Below, piece by piece: positions 1-6,378 of a stretch of 8,506 bases of DNA (position 1 is the first letter of the stretch; each line of letters begins with the position of its first letter). The position numbers and the translations under genes are program-made. This DNA comes from CAYVQZ01 sp964453435 (lineage in GTDB: Bacteria; Abyssobacteria; SURF-5), in assembly GCA_964453435.1 (NCBI GenBank), contig CAYVQZ010000103.1:1-8506 (forward strand), in the 5' to 3' direction. The notes below the pieces were generated by a model. That model was not told where the DNA came from, ran no database searches, and was given only the letters and a program-made list of their open reading frames with translations.

Positions 1-19
1 TGCTTGATAATCTTATGTA

Positions 20-3000
20 ATGGAAACCATACCGCCCCCAATGGACACGGTTGCCCTCGATAAAGAGATACATCGCCAACACATACAAAGCCTCAGCAAC
101 GCCGACCAGATACAGGCCTTCTTCGCTCTCCTCGGTTACAACACCGACGTTCGGGTCGAACAAACGCCGGCGAGCCTCGGCATATCGCCCGACGTCGTCG
201 TTCGAAAAATCAGCCGGATTGAACTAATTGCCGAGCAGGAGGGCATGTTCTATGTATACCTGTTCGAACTCGATTCGGTCACGGTGGCGGCGACCCGCGC
301 AATAGCCCGCGCATTCCGCAACCGCGCAGGCAACTATCTCCTCGTACTCACGAGCGACTATGAGCGGGTCGATTTCGTCCTGGTAGAAAAGCTGTTACCC
401 GTCGGGGTTGCTCCCACCGCCATCGGCCAGAAGCAGGTCGGCGTCCGCCCGCGTTCGCTCACGGTCGAGCGGCGCAATCCCGAGCGCATCCAAATCCGAG
501 TCCTCAGGCGGTTCACCTACACCGAGCCCGACCCAATCGCCCAATACGAAAAACTGCTCTCAGCGTATTCGGTGGCCGATTGGTCCGAAGAACATTTCAA
601 CAACCGCGCCCTATTCGCCGATTATTTTCTCAAGGAACGGCTTCCCTCGCTTCCCGAATGGAAGGAAGACCCCAAGCCCGCATACTCGCGTTTCCGACAG
701 CTTTACGCCCAGGCGGCCTCGCGCTGGGCGAACAAGAAGGAGGGCGAACTCAGGAATGGCCTTCTGATTCCGACGTTCGAGACCCTTGGGTTCAAATATA
801 AGGTCGGGAAACCGCCCAACGAGACGAGCACCGAGCCTGACTTCCTGCTGTTCTCTCCCGACAACGGCCAGGAACCCGTCGCCCTGTGCCTCGCCTATCC
901 GTGGGGCCGCACCCTCGACGGGAAGGACCACAGCCAGCGGGACGCCGAGACCCCCGACGAGAATCCCGGCCAGATCGTGGTAAGTCTGCTCGAAAAAGGC
1001 CAGGCCGACTGGGTAATCGTCACCAACGGGAAACACTGGCGGCTCTACCACGCGAAGGCCCACTCGAAAGCCACCAACTATTACGAAATAGACCTCGAAG
1101 AGACGCTCGCGCAAGTCGAGGACGCCGCCGACTCGTTCCGCTACTTCTGGCTCCTGTTCCGCCGCCGCGCATTCGAGCCGATACCCGAGGAACTCATACC
1201 CGAACCCGACAAGGCACGCCCGGAGAATTTCCTCGAACGGCTCCTCCGCGAAAGCCACGATTACGCAAAACGCCTCGGCGATCGCCTCAAGGACCGCGCG
1301 TTCGAGGAAATCTTCCCGCATTTCGCCGAGGGCTTCATCGAGCATATTCGCCAGCGCGACGGCCTCGACGCCGACCTCTCACAGCCCGACCTCGACCGCA
1401 TCTTCCAGGGCACGCTCACGTTCCTCTACCGTCTTTTGTTCCTGTTGTACGCTGAGGCAAGAGACCTGCTGCCCGTCAAGGAAACACGCGGCTACTATGA
1501 GAAGAGCCTGAAAAAGCTCAAGGAAGAAGTGGCCGATGCCGCAAAGACAATCAGCGACGAAGCGCCGGACGCATTGAAGAGGAAATACCGAAACGACAGC
1601 ACGGCTCTCTATGAGCGGCTCGCAGAGCTTTTCGCTACCGTTGACCGGGGCGACCCGAATGTCAATGTCCCGCCTTACAATGGCGGATTGTTTCTCACCG
1701 ATGTTGGAGATGATGGTCAACAATCTGCGGGGACGCAATTTATTACGTCCCCGGGCGCGATAAATCGCGCCCCTACAACCAAAATCCCCAATGGGGAAAC
1801 AAGGTTCGTGGAGACGCCTAATGACCAACCACCCGCCGAAACGCCCAACGACCAATCGCGCCCGGGCACACCAAATGATCATCCGCCCGTCGGAACGCCC
1901 AACGATCAACCGCCCGTAGGGGCGCAATTCATTGCGCCCGAAATCGCGAACGCCCGGTTCCTTCAGGAAAATAAAATACCCGACCTGTTCCTTGCCCGCG
2001 GACTCGACCTGCTCGCCCGCGATGAAGACGAGAAAACCCACAGCCTGGTCTTCATAGACTACAAATCGCTCGGCGTCCGCCAGCTTGGGTCGATCTACGA
2101 GGGACTCCTCGAATTTAAGCTCCGTATCGCCCCCGAGAAGATGGCCGTCTGCAAGGGCAAACGGACAGAGGAGGTAGCGCCTTACAAGGAGGCGAAGCAG
2201 AAGAACCTCAAGGTCCTCACCGAGGGCCGCGGCGCGCAGGCGAAGGAAAGAGTATTCAAGAAGGGCGCGGTCTACCTCGAAAACGACCGCCGCGAACGCA
2301 AGGCCACCGGCTCGTACTACACGCCCGACTTCATTGTCGAGTACATAGTCGAGAACACCGTCGGCCCCGTTCTCGAAGAAAAGTTTAAGGAGGTCGAGCC
2401 GAGACTCCGCGAGGCGGAACAAGCCTATCGCAACGCAATCAAGCGCCGAGAGGCTTTTGTCAAAAAGGGAATGAAAGGCGACGACCCCGAGAAGGTCGCC
2501 ACCACCTACGAGCATGTCGTGAGGGAATTGTTCGACGTGAAGGCGCTCGACCCGGCGATGGGGTCGGGCCATTTCCTCGTCGAAGCCGTGGACTTCATCA
2601 CCGATAAGATGCTCAACTTCCTGAACGGGTTCCCGTGGAATCCCGTCATCTCGCAGACCAAAACCATGCGCGATACGATCCTGGGCGAGATGGAGGACCA
2701 CGGCATCACGATAGACAAAGGCCGCCTAACCGACGTGAACCTGCTCAAGCGCCATGTGCTCAAGCGCTGCATTTACGGGGTGGACCTCAACCCGATGGCC
2801 GTCGAACTGGCAAAGGTATCGCTCTGGCTCGACTGCTTCACCCTCGGCGCGCCGCTCTCGTTCCTGGACCATCATTTGAAATGCGGCAATTCGCTGATTG
2901 GGGCAGATGTGGAAGAGGTTCGGCAGGAGCTCGAGGGCGGCCAGGGGTTGTTGTGGGGAAGCCAGTTCGCGGGACTCATGATGGCCACCGACCTCATGCG

Positions 3001-5161
3001 CTCCGTCGGCGAGCTTTCCGACATCACGAGCACGCAGGTTCAGCAGTCCCGAACTCAGTATCGCAAAGCGTGCGACGCGCTCGCCCCGTTCAAGCGCATC
3101 CTCGATGTTCATGCAAGCCAATGGTTCGGGAACACGCCGTATAAGGTCGGCCAGGGCAGGAAAGCCGAGTTCAGAACGCCTTCCACCGAATTTTTGAAGA
3201 GTCCCGAATCCGAAGTCTGGCTCAAGAATCCGGAGGACACCCGGGCCTTGGGAGACCCGGGAACGAGGGTCGTCAACATTGCCCTTGCAGCCGCCGAAAA
3301 GAACAGGTTCTTCCACTGGCAACTGGAGTTCCCGGAGGTCTTCTACGGTGTGCGGCAGGGAACCGAGCGCGTGGTCGAGCGGAAGGACAACGCCGGCTTC
3401 GACGCCGTCATCGGCAACCCGCCATATGTCCGCCAGGAAACACTGGGAGACCTGAAGCCATATCTGGAGGCTGCTTTCTCAGAAGTCTATAGCGGCATCG
3501 CCGATATCTACGTGTATTTTTACGCACGCGGCCTCGGAATACTTCGCAAGGGCGGCAGGTTCGGGATGATTACCTCGAACAAGTTCATGCGGGCGAACTA
3601 TGGGAAGTCGTTGTGTTCGTTCCTCGGAGAAAAGCACGGTGTCTGCGAGATTATCGACTTTGGCGACCTTCCGGTCTTCGAAGACCCAACTGCCTATCCC
3701 TGCATTGTCCTCTGCACCGCGAAAATCGCTCCTGAAAACGGCCCAAGATTCACTAAGGTGGCTGCACTCCCTGTGGAAGACCTTAGAAATCTTGTGATGG
3801 AAAATGGGAAGGAGATTTCCCATTCTGCCATATCGGGTTCAACCTGGTCGCTCTCAGAGACAAACGAGCAGGTCATACTGGAAAAGATGCGGGCAATCAG
3901 CATCCCCTTGGGAGAGTACTGCGACAATTCAATTCGCAGAGGTGTCTTGACCGGATTCAACGAAGCATTCGTGATAGACCGGGTCACCCGCGACCGCTTG
4001 ATTTCGGAAGACCCAAAAAGCGCCGAGATCATCAAGCCGCTTGTCGTCGGCCAAGACATCGACAGGTACGAAGTGAATTTCCAGGACAGGTACTTGATAT
4101 TTACAAGGCGGGGGATTGCGATACGAGAATACCCTGCAATTAAGCGATATCTGGAGCAATGGAAAGCGCAATTGACACCCAAGACCTCTTCCTCTGAAAA
4201 AGGACTAGGCCGCAAGCCTGGAAATTACCAGTGGTACGAAATCCAGGACACGATTGACTACTACGCCGATTTCGAAAAGCCGAAGATCATATATCCCAAT
4301 ATCTGCAAAACCCCTGAATTCTATTTTGACCATCGAGATGGGTATTTTACCAATCAGAAGTGCTTCATAATCCCAAATATTGACCTCTATCTCGTGGCAT
4401 TCTTGAATAGCCAACTGGACCTCTTCTTGTTCCGAACGATATTGCCCAAATTGAGAGGAGACTTCTTTGAGCCGAGCCTTGTGTTCTTCAAAGATTTCCC
4501 CGTCCGTCGCATTCATTTCACGACACCAGAAAGCGAGCGGGAAAAGCTTGTCGGGCAGTTGAGCGCACTCTATCAAAAAGGCGCGGATGGATACCCCGAA
4601 ATCCTGAACTTGGTGGAGACTTTGCTGCCGATGGACGCCGACGGCAAGCTCCTCGCCTTCAAGCAGGGCGCCACGGGCGCGGAGGAAAAGTCCGATGTCG
4701 TCCACGATTTCCTCTCATTCCTCGCCGAGCAGATGCTTGAACTCAACAAACGAAAACAGGCGGAGATCAAGCGATTCATCGCATGGCTTGAAAAAGAGCT
4801 TAGGATAACTGCTGGCAAATCTTCCGTAGGGGCGCACGGCCGTGCGCCCTTACAGGGCATCAATGCGCTCACCGGCAAGACCGCCATCCGCGACTACCTC
4901 GGCGACTACCAGAAAGGCGAGGAGCCGCTCCCGTTCAAGAAGCTGATCGACACGCTCCACAAGAACAAGTCCCGCATCGGCGTTTCGCTCTCAGACCCGC
5001 ATTTCGTTGCGCGCCTCGAAAAGGAATACGGAACCAGCCTCGAAACACTGCTTCCGATAAAGGACCGCCTCGCCGCCACCGACCGCCTCATCGATCAGAT
5101 CGTGTATCGCCTCTACGGCCTGACAGAGGAAGAGATAGAGATAGTGGAAAGGAAGAGATGA
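20..5161 (+). CDS. Eco57I/TaqI-like (type IIG-type) restriction-modification DNA methylase
   Basis: Predicted adenine-specific DNA methyltransferase of the large Eco57I type, which combines modification with target recognition and often cleavage. Seen: a motif-X-like GSYYTPDF near residue 763; SAM-binding motif I DPAMGSGHF at 844-852; GVDLNPM at 920-926 (acidic residue contacting SAM in this fold); catalytic NPPY at 1133-1136; ITSNKF near 1184. The stretch from about 1240 to 1505, with many aromatic residues and ending FFEPSLVFFKDFPV, resembles a TaqI_C-type target-recognition domain. The N-terminal part has two nuclease-like blocks (PDVVV at 57-61 with YLFEL at 80-84; EPDFLLF at 272-278 with CLAYPWGR at 290-297), but neither shows a clean E-x-K, so cleavage activity is uncertain. 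At 1713 residues it is longer than common type IIG enzymes; about 75 residues (566-642) and the VGAHGRAPL segment (1603-1611) are repeat-derived insertions. No Shine-Dalgarno precedes ATG 20; ATG 41 is an alternative start. The upstream context lies outside the window. Confidence 0.9.
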   Translation: METIPPPMDTVALDKEIHRQHIQSLSNADQIQAFFALLGYNTDVRVEQTPASLGISPDVVVRKISRIELIAEQEGMFYVYLFELDSVTVAATRAIARAFRNRAGNYLLVLTSDYERVDFVLVEKLLPVGVAPTAIGQKQVGVRPRSLTVERRNPERIQIRVLRRFTYTEPDPIAQYEKLLSAYSVADWSEEHFNNRALFADYFLKERLPSLPEWKEDPKPAYSRFRQLYAQAASRWANKKEGELRNGLLIPTFETLGFKYKVGKPPNETSTEPDFLLFSPDNGQEPVALCLAYPWGRTLDGKDHSQRDAETPDENPGQIVVSLLEKGQADWVIVTNGKHWRLYHAKAHSKATNYYEIDLEETLAQVEDAADSFRYFWLLFRRRAFEPIPEELIPEPDKARPENFLERLLRESHDYAKRLGDRLKDRAFEEIFPHFAEGFIEHIRQRDGLDADLSQPDLDRIFQGTLTFLYRLLFLLYAEARDLLPVKETRGYYEKSLKKLKEEVADAAKTISDEAPDALKRKYRNDSTALYERLAELFATVDRGDPNVNVPPYNGGLFLTDVGDDGQQSAGTQFITSPGAINRAPTTKIPNGETRFVETPNDQPPAETPNDQSRPGTPNDHPPVGTPNDQPPVGAQFIAPEIANARFLQENKIPDLFLARGLDLLARDEDEKTHSLVFIDYKSLGVRQLGSIYEGLLEFKLRIAPEKMAVCKGKRTEEVAPYKEAKQKNLKVLTEGRGAQAKERVFKKGAVYLENDRRERKATGSYYTPDFIVEYIVENTVGPVLEEKFKEVEPRLREAEQAYRNAIKRREAFVKKGMKGDDPEKVATTYEHVVRELFDVKALDPAMGSGHFLVEAVDFITDKMLNFLNGFPWNPVISQTKTMRDTILGEMEDHGITIDKGRLTDVNLLKRHVLKRCIYGVDLNPMAVELAKVSLWLDCFTLGAPLSFLDHHLKCGNSLIGADVEEVRQELEGGQGLLWGSQFAGLMMATDLMRSVGELSDITSTQVQQSRTQYRKACDALAPFKRILDVHASQWFGNTPYKVGQGRKAEFRTPSTEFLKSPESEVWLKNPEDTRALGDPGTRVVNIALAAAEKNRFFHWQLEFPEVFYGVRQGTERVVERKDNAGFDAVIGNPPYVRQETLGDLKPYLEAAFSEVYSGIADIYVYFYARGLGILRKGGRFGMITSNKFMRANYGKSLCSFLGEKHGVCEIIDFGDLPVFEDPTAYPCIVLCTAKIAPENGPRFTKVAALPVEDLRNLVMENGKEISHSAISGSTWSLSETNEQVILEKMRAISIPLGEYCDNSIRRGVLTGFNEAFVIDRVTRDRLISEDPKSAEIIKPLVVGQDIDRYEVNFQDRYLIFTRRGIAIREYPAIKRYLEQWKAQLTPKTSSSEKGLGRKPGNYQWYEIQDTIDYYADFEKPKIIYPNICKTPEFYFDHRDGYFTNQKCFIIPNIDLYLVAFLNSQLDLFLFRTILPKLRGDFFEPSLVFFKDFPVRRIHFTTPESEREKLVGQLSALYQKGADGYPEILNLVETLLPMDADGKLLAFKQGATGAEEKSDVVHDFLSFLAEQMLELNKRKQAEIKRFIAWLEKELRITAGKSSVGAHGRAPLQGINALTGKTAIRDYLGDYQKGEEPLPFKKLIDTLHKNKSRIGVSLSDPHFVARLEKEYGTSLETLLPIKDRLAATDRLIDQIVYRLYGLTEEEIEIVERKR
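1729..1776. repeat. Back-to-back pair of palindromic repeats inside the methylase gene
   Basis: Two imperfect palindromes abut. The first, 1729-1752, has arms GGGGACG and CGTCCCC. The second, 1753-1772, is GGGCGCGATAAATCGCGCCC with 9-bp arms, followed by CTAC, which is the mirrored GTAG flank seen in other copies. They are read in frame as GTQFITSP and GAINRAPT, so the two copies lie in opposite orientations, as in a BIME. They fall between the conserved-looking NVPPYNGGLF segment and the FLQENKIPDLFLARGLDLLAR segment, which supports a later insertion. Confidence 0.85.
1811..1918 (+). repeat. 27-bp tandem repeat, four units, coding for a 9-residue repeat
   Basis: Four diverged 27-bp units start at 1811, 1838, 1865 and 1892. 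They encode units of the form ETPNDQPPA, ETPNDQSRP, GTPNDHPPV and GTPNDQPPV. The array runs straight into the palindrome at 1920-1939 and follows the palindrome pair at 1729-1776, so the whole 1720-1945 block is low-complexity sequence rich in proline, asparagine and aspartate inside an otherwise globular enzyme. A flexible linker is the likely protein-level result. Confidence 0.85.
1916..1940. repeat. Palindromic repeat copy in the methylase gene (VGAQFIAP)
   Basis: The core GGGCGCAATTCATTGCGCCC at 1920-1939 has 9-bp arms around TC and is preceded by GTAG. It is read GTA-GGG-GCG-CAA-TTC-ATT-GCG-CCC, giving VGAQFIAP at residues 633-640. It forms the right border of the inserted low-complexity block. 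Confidence 0.9.
4826..4854. repeat. Palindromic repeat variant near the 3' end of the methylase gene (VGAHGRAPL)
   Basis: GGGCGCACGGCCGTGCGCCC at 4830-4849 is a perfect 20-bp palindrome with the family's GTAGG left flank and a TTACAG right flank. It is read in frame as VGAHGRAPL (residues 1603-1611), between a helical, Lys/Glu-rich segment and the final C-terminal domain. It keeps the outer arm sequence of the other copies but has a GC-rich centre. Confidence 0.88.
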
Positions 5162-5165
5162 AGGA

Positions 5166-5185
5166 GGGCGTGATGAATTACGCCC
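5166..5185. repeat. Palindromic repeat copy just after the methylase stop codon
   Basis: GGGCGTGATGAATTACGCCC is an imperfect palindrome (GTGAT version of the core) that starts 4 bp after the TGA at 5159-5161. A hairpin here could protect the 3' end of the mRNA or weaken read-through, but no T-tract follows, so I do not call it an intrinsic terminator. Confidence 0.75.
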
Positions 5186-5223
5186 GTTTGGGGGGAGTGT
5201 GCGGTTATGGGTATGCGGGGCGC

Positions 5224-5248
5224 GGGCGTGATGAATCACGCCCCTACG
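5224..5248. repeat. Palindromic repeat copy, inverted orientation
   Basis: GGGCGTGATGAATCACGCCC at 5224-5243 has 9-bp perfect arms and is followed by CTAC, the mirrored flank. It lies in the gene-free stretch 5162-5547. Confidence 0.85.
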
Positions 5249-5268
5249 GGAAAACAAAAACCGCCGAT

Positions 5269-5343
5269 GTAGGGGCGCAATTCATTGCGCCCGCGCAAAT
5301 CGCCCGCATCCGGTAATCGGGCGTGATAAATCACGCCCCTACA
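5269..5343. repeat. BIME-like unit: two palindromes in opposite orientation
   Basis: The unit begins GTAGGGGCG and ends CGCCCCTAC. It holds palindromes at 5273-5292 (CAATTCATTG centre) and 5319-5338 (TGATAAATCA centre) joined by a 26-bp linker beginning GCGCAAATCGCCCGCATCC. The linker and second palindrome recur at 6121-6173 with few differences (TCGCCGCATCCGGTCAATCG there). This head-to-head layout is what bacterial interspersed mosaic elements look like. Confidence 0.82.
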
Positions 5344-5514
5344 ATGGCATGTGGCGCGGCGCGGTTTGGGGCAACCGAAAAATGCGGCGGGTTTCATTAC
5401 CACCGCGATACCCGAAAACCCGCCGGTTTCGGGCAACGCGAATGGATGGGACGGATTTGGGCGCGGCCGGGTTACCCGACGCATCAATCGGGCGCAACGG
5501 ACGATGTGCGACCG
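5344..5514. other. Gene-free stretch with an inverted repeat between REP-like copies
   Basis: I see no convincing gene here. The main structure is a 10-bp perfect inverted repeat, CGGCGGGTTT at 5385-5394 with AAACCCGCCG at 5416-5425, separated by 21 bp. Two diverged direct copies of a 20-bp block are at 5361-5380 and 5423-5442. Several reading frames stay open because the sequence is G+C-rich, but their products show no recognisable domain. Confidence 0.5.
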
Positions 5515-5534
5515 TAGGGGCGCAATTGCGCCCG
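5515..5534. repeat. Short palindromic repeat copy just upstream of the transposase gene
   Basis: GGGCGCAATTGCGCCC at 5518-5533 is a perfect 16-bp palindrome with a TAG left flank, lacking the central TTCA spacing of full copies. It ends 14 bp before ATG 5548, and so would place a hairpin in the leader of the transposase mRNA. The GATCAAC that follows is also the linker that follows the copies at 5822-5841 and precedes the copy at 6336-6355. Confidence 0.8.
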
Positions 5535-5547
5535 ATCAACCTAAACT

Positions 5548-6102
5548 ATGGTGTCGAATCATTCCGATATGCCGCGGCGGCGATCTATCCGCCTTAAACA
5601 TTACGACTATTCGCAGGCAGGCGGTTACTTCGTAACGGTTTGCACGCGGAATCGCGAATGTCTGTTTGGCGAGGTTGCCGACGGAACAATGCGGTTAAAT
5701 GACTGCGGCCGGGTGGTTCAACATGCATGGGACGAATTGCCGGCGCGTTTTCCATCGGTGCAGACGGATGCGTTCATTGTTATGCCGAATCACATCCACG
5801 GCATTATTGTGGTTATTGTAGGGGCGCAATTCATTGCGCCCGATCAACCAGGTGTAACGAAACCCCCAACGCCAGGAAACGTCGGGGCGCGATTCATCGC
5901 GCCCGCCCCCGCATTGGGGAAAATCATCAGAACCTTCAAGGCCGTTACAACGCGGCGGCTCCGGGCCGCCGGCCTGGCTATGTTTGCCTGGCAGCGCAAT
6001 TATTACGAACACATTGTCCGAAACGAAAAGGACCTGGAAAAAATCCGGGAATATGTGGTAAACAATGCGTTGCGCTGGGTCGAGGACGAATATTATAGAT
6101 AA
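5548..6102 (+). CDS. REP-associated tyrosine transposase (RAYT, Y1/HUH family)
   Basis: A single-strand DNA transposase of the Y1_Tnp (IS200-like) superfamily. RAYTs are known to act on REP/BIME palindromes rather than on their own gene. Seen: N-terminal PRRRSIRLKHYDYSQAGGYF followed by VTVCTRNRECLFG, typical of the family; the HUH motif PNHIHG at 80-85 (H82, H84); and the tyrosine motif NYYEHIVRNE at 151-160, with Y152 or Y153 the likely nucleophile. The HUH and tyrosine motifs are both intact, so the enzyme may be active. Residues 91-118 come from two palindrome copies read in frame (VGAQFIAP, VGARFIAP), placed between the HUH motif and the LGKIIRTFKAVTT helix, where related proteins vary. 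The start is uncertain: ATG 5569 gives MPRRRSIR and matches the usual N-terminus well; neither start has a clear ribosome site. Six of the repeat copies lie within 400 bp on either side. Confidence 0.9.
   Translation: MVSNHSDMPRRRSIRLKHYDYSQAGGYFVTVCTRNRECLFGEVADGTMRLNDCGRVVQHAWDELPARFPSVQTDAFIVMPNHIHGIIVVIVGAQFIAPDQPGVTKPPTPGNVGARFIAPAPALGKIIRTFKAVTTRRLRAAGLAMFAWQRNYYEHIVRNEKDLEKIREYVVNNALRWVEDEYYR
5818..5905. repeat. Two palindromic repeat copies inside the transposase gene
   Basis: Cores are at 5822-5841 (GGGCGCAATTCATTGCGCCC) and 5885-5904 (GGGCGCGATTCATCGCGCCC), joined by a linker beginning GATCAACCAGGTGTAACG. The second core is a compensated variant: A-to-G in the left arm is matched by T-to-C in the right arm, so pairing is kept. 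The segment 5839-5905 is duplicated at 6290-6356 outside the gene. Confidence 0.88.
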
Positions 6103-6120
6103 AATGCATGACATGCGACG

Positions 6121-6174
6121 CCCGCGCAAATCGCCGCATCCGGTCAATCGGGCGTGATGAATCACGCCCCTACA
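6121..6174. repeat. Linker plus palindromic repeat, second copy of the 5290-5342 block
   Basis: CCCGCGCAAATCGCCGCATC starts the block, which ends in the palindrome GGGCGTGATGAATCACGCCC (6150-6169) and CTAC. It matches 5290-5342 with only a few single-base changes and indels, so the right half of the BIME-like unit has been copied without its left palindrome. Confidence 0.82.
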
Positions 6175-6238
6175 GGGACATATGCCGATGACTCGTTTGC
6201 GGACGACGTTGAACGGATCTGGCAAATCACACGCCGCC

Positions 6239-6263
6239 GTAGGGGCGCAATTCATTGCACCCG
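6239..6263. repeat. Palindromic repeat copy with one arm mismatch
   Basis: GGGCGCAATTCATTGCACCC at 6243-6262 has the GTAG left flank. A G-to-A change in the right arm leaves a single C/A mismatch, unlike the compensated variant in the transposase gene. Confidence 0.82.
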
Positions 6264-6289
6264 CCATGCCCCCGTCCAAATCGGGCGTG

Positions 6290-6358
6290 CCCGATCAACC
6301 AGGTGTAACGAAACACACGGCGCCAGGAAATGTAGGGGCGCAATTCATTGCGCCCGCG
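6290..6358. repeat. Linker plus palindromic repeat, copy of the segment inside the transposase gene
   Basis: The segment starts CCCGATCAACCAGGTGTAAC and ends with the palindrome at 6336-6355. It matches 5839-5905 along its length with about ten substitutions. The palindrome ends 23 bp before the ATG of the SIR2-like gene, so it lies in or next to that gene's leader. Confidence 0.85.
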
Positions 6359-6364
6359 CACAGA

Positions 6365-6370
6365 GCAGGA
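6365..6370 (+). promoter_or_regulatory. Ribosome binding site of the SIR2-like gene
   Basis: GCAGGA lies 8 nt upstream of ATG 6379 and is a fair Shine-Dalgarno match; it supports this start over any downstream ATG. Confidence 0.5.
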
Positions 6371-6378
6371 ATTGAACC

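Larger units (their letters stand above)
6103..6378. other. Gene-free stretch made mainly of repeat copies
   Basis: The space between the transposase and the SIR2-like gene is filled by palindromes at 6150-6169, 6243-6262 and 6336-6355 plus their linkers. Short open frames across it translate to repeat peptides (GAIHCAR, GAQFIAP, GRNELRPY) and I do not regard them as genes. I saw no clear sigma70 promoter for the downstream pair here. Confidence 0.7.

Noticed and set aside
1811..1918. Regularly spaced repeats that might suggest a CRISPR array
   Set aside because: Units are directly adjacent at 27 bp with no unique spacers, are in frame with the methylase, and encode a 9-residue repeat.
1379..2701. 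A 440-residue open frame on the minus strand
   Set aside because: It lies opposite the methylase core motifs, its product is low in recognisable domains, and open antisense frames are common in G+C-rich genes.
5166..5190. Intrinsic terminator after the methylase gene
   Set aside because: The hairpin is a member of the repeat family and no run of T follows it.
5236..5487. Minus-strand and plus-strand short open frames between the methylase and the transposase
   Set aside because: They run through repeat copies (GRNELRPY, INHAPT type peptides) and lack start signals or domains.
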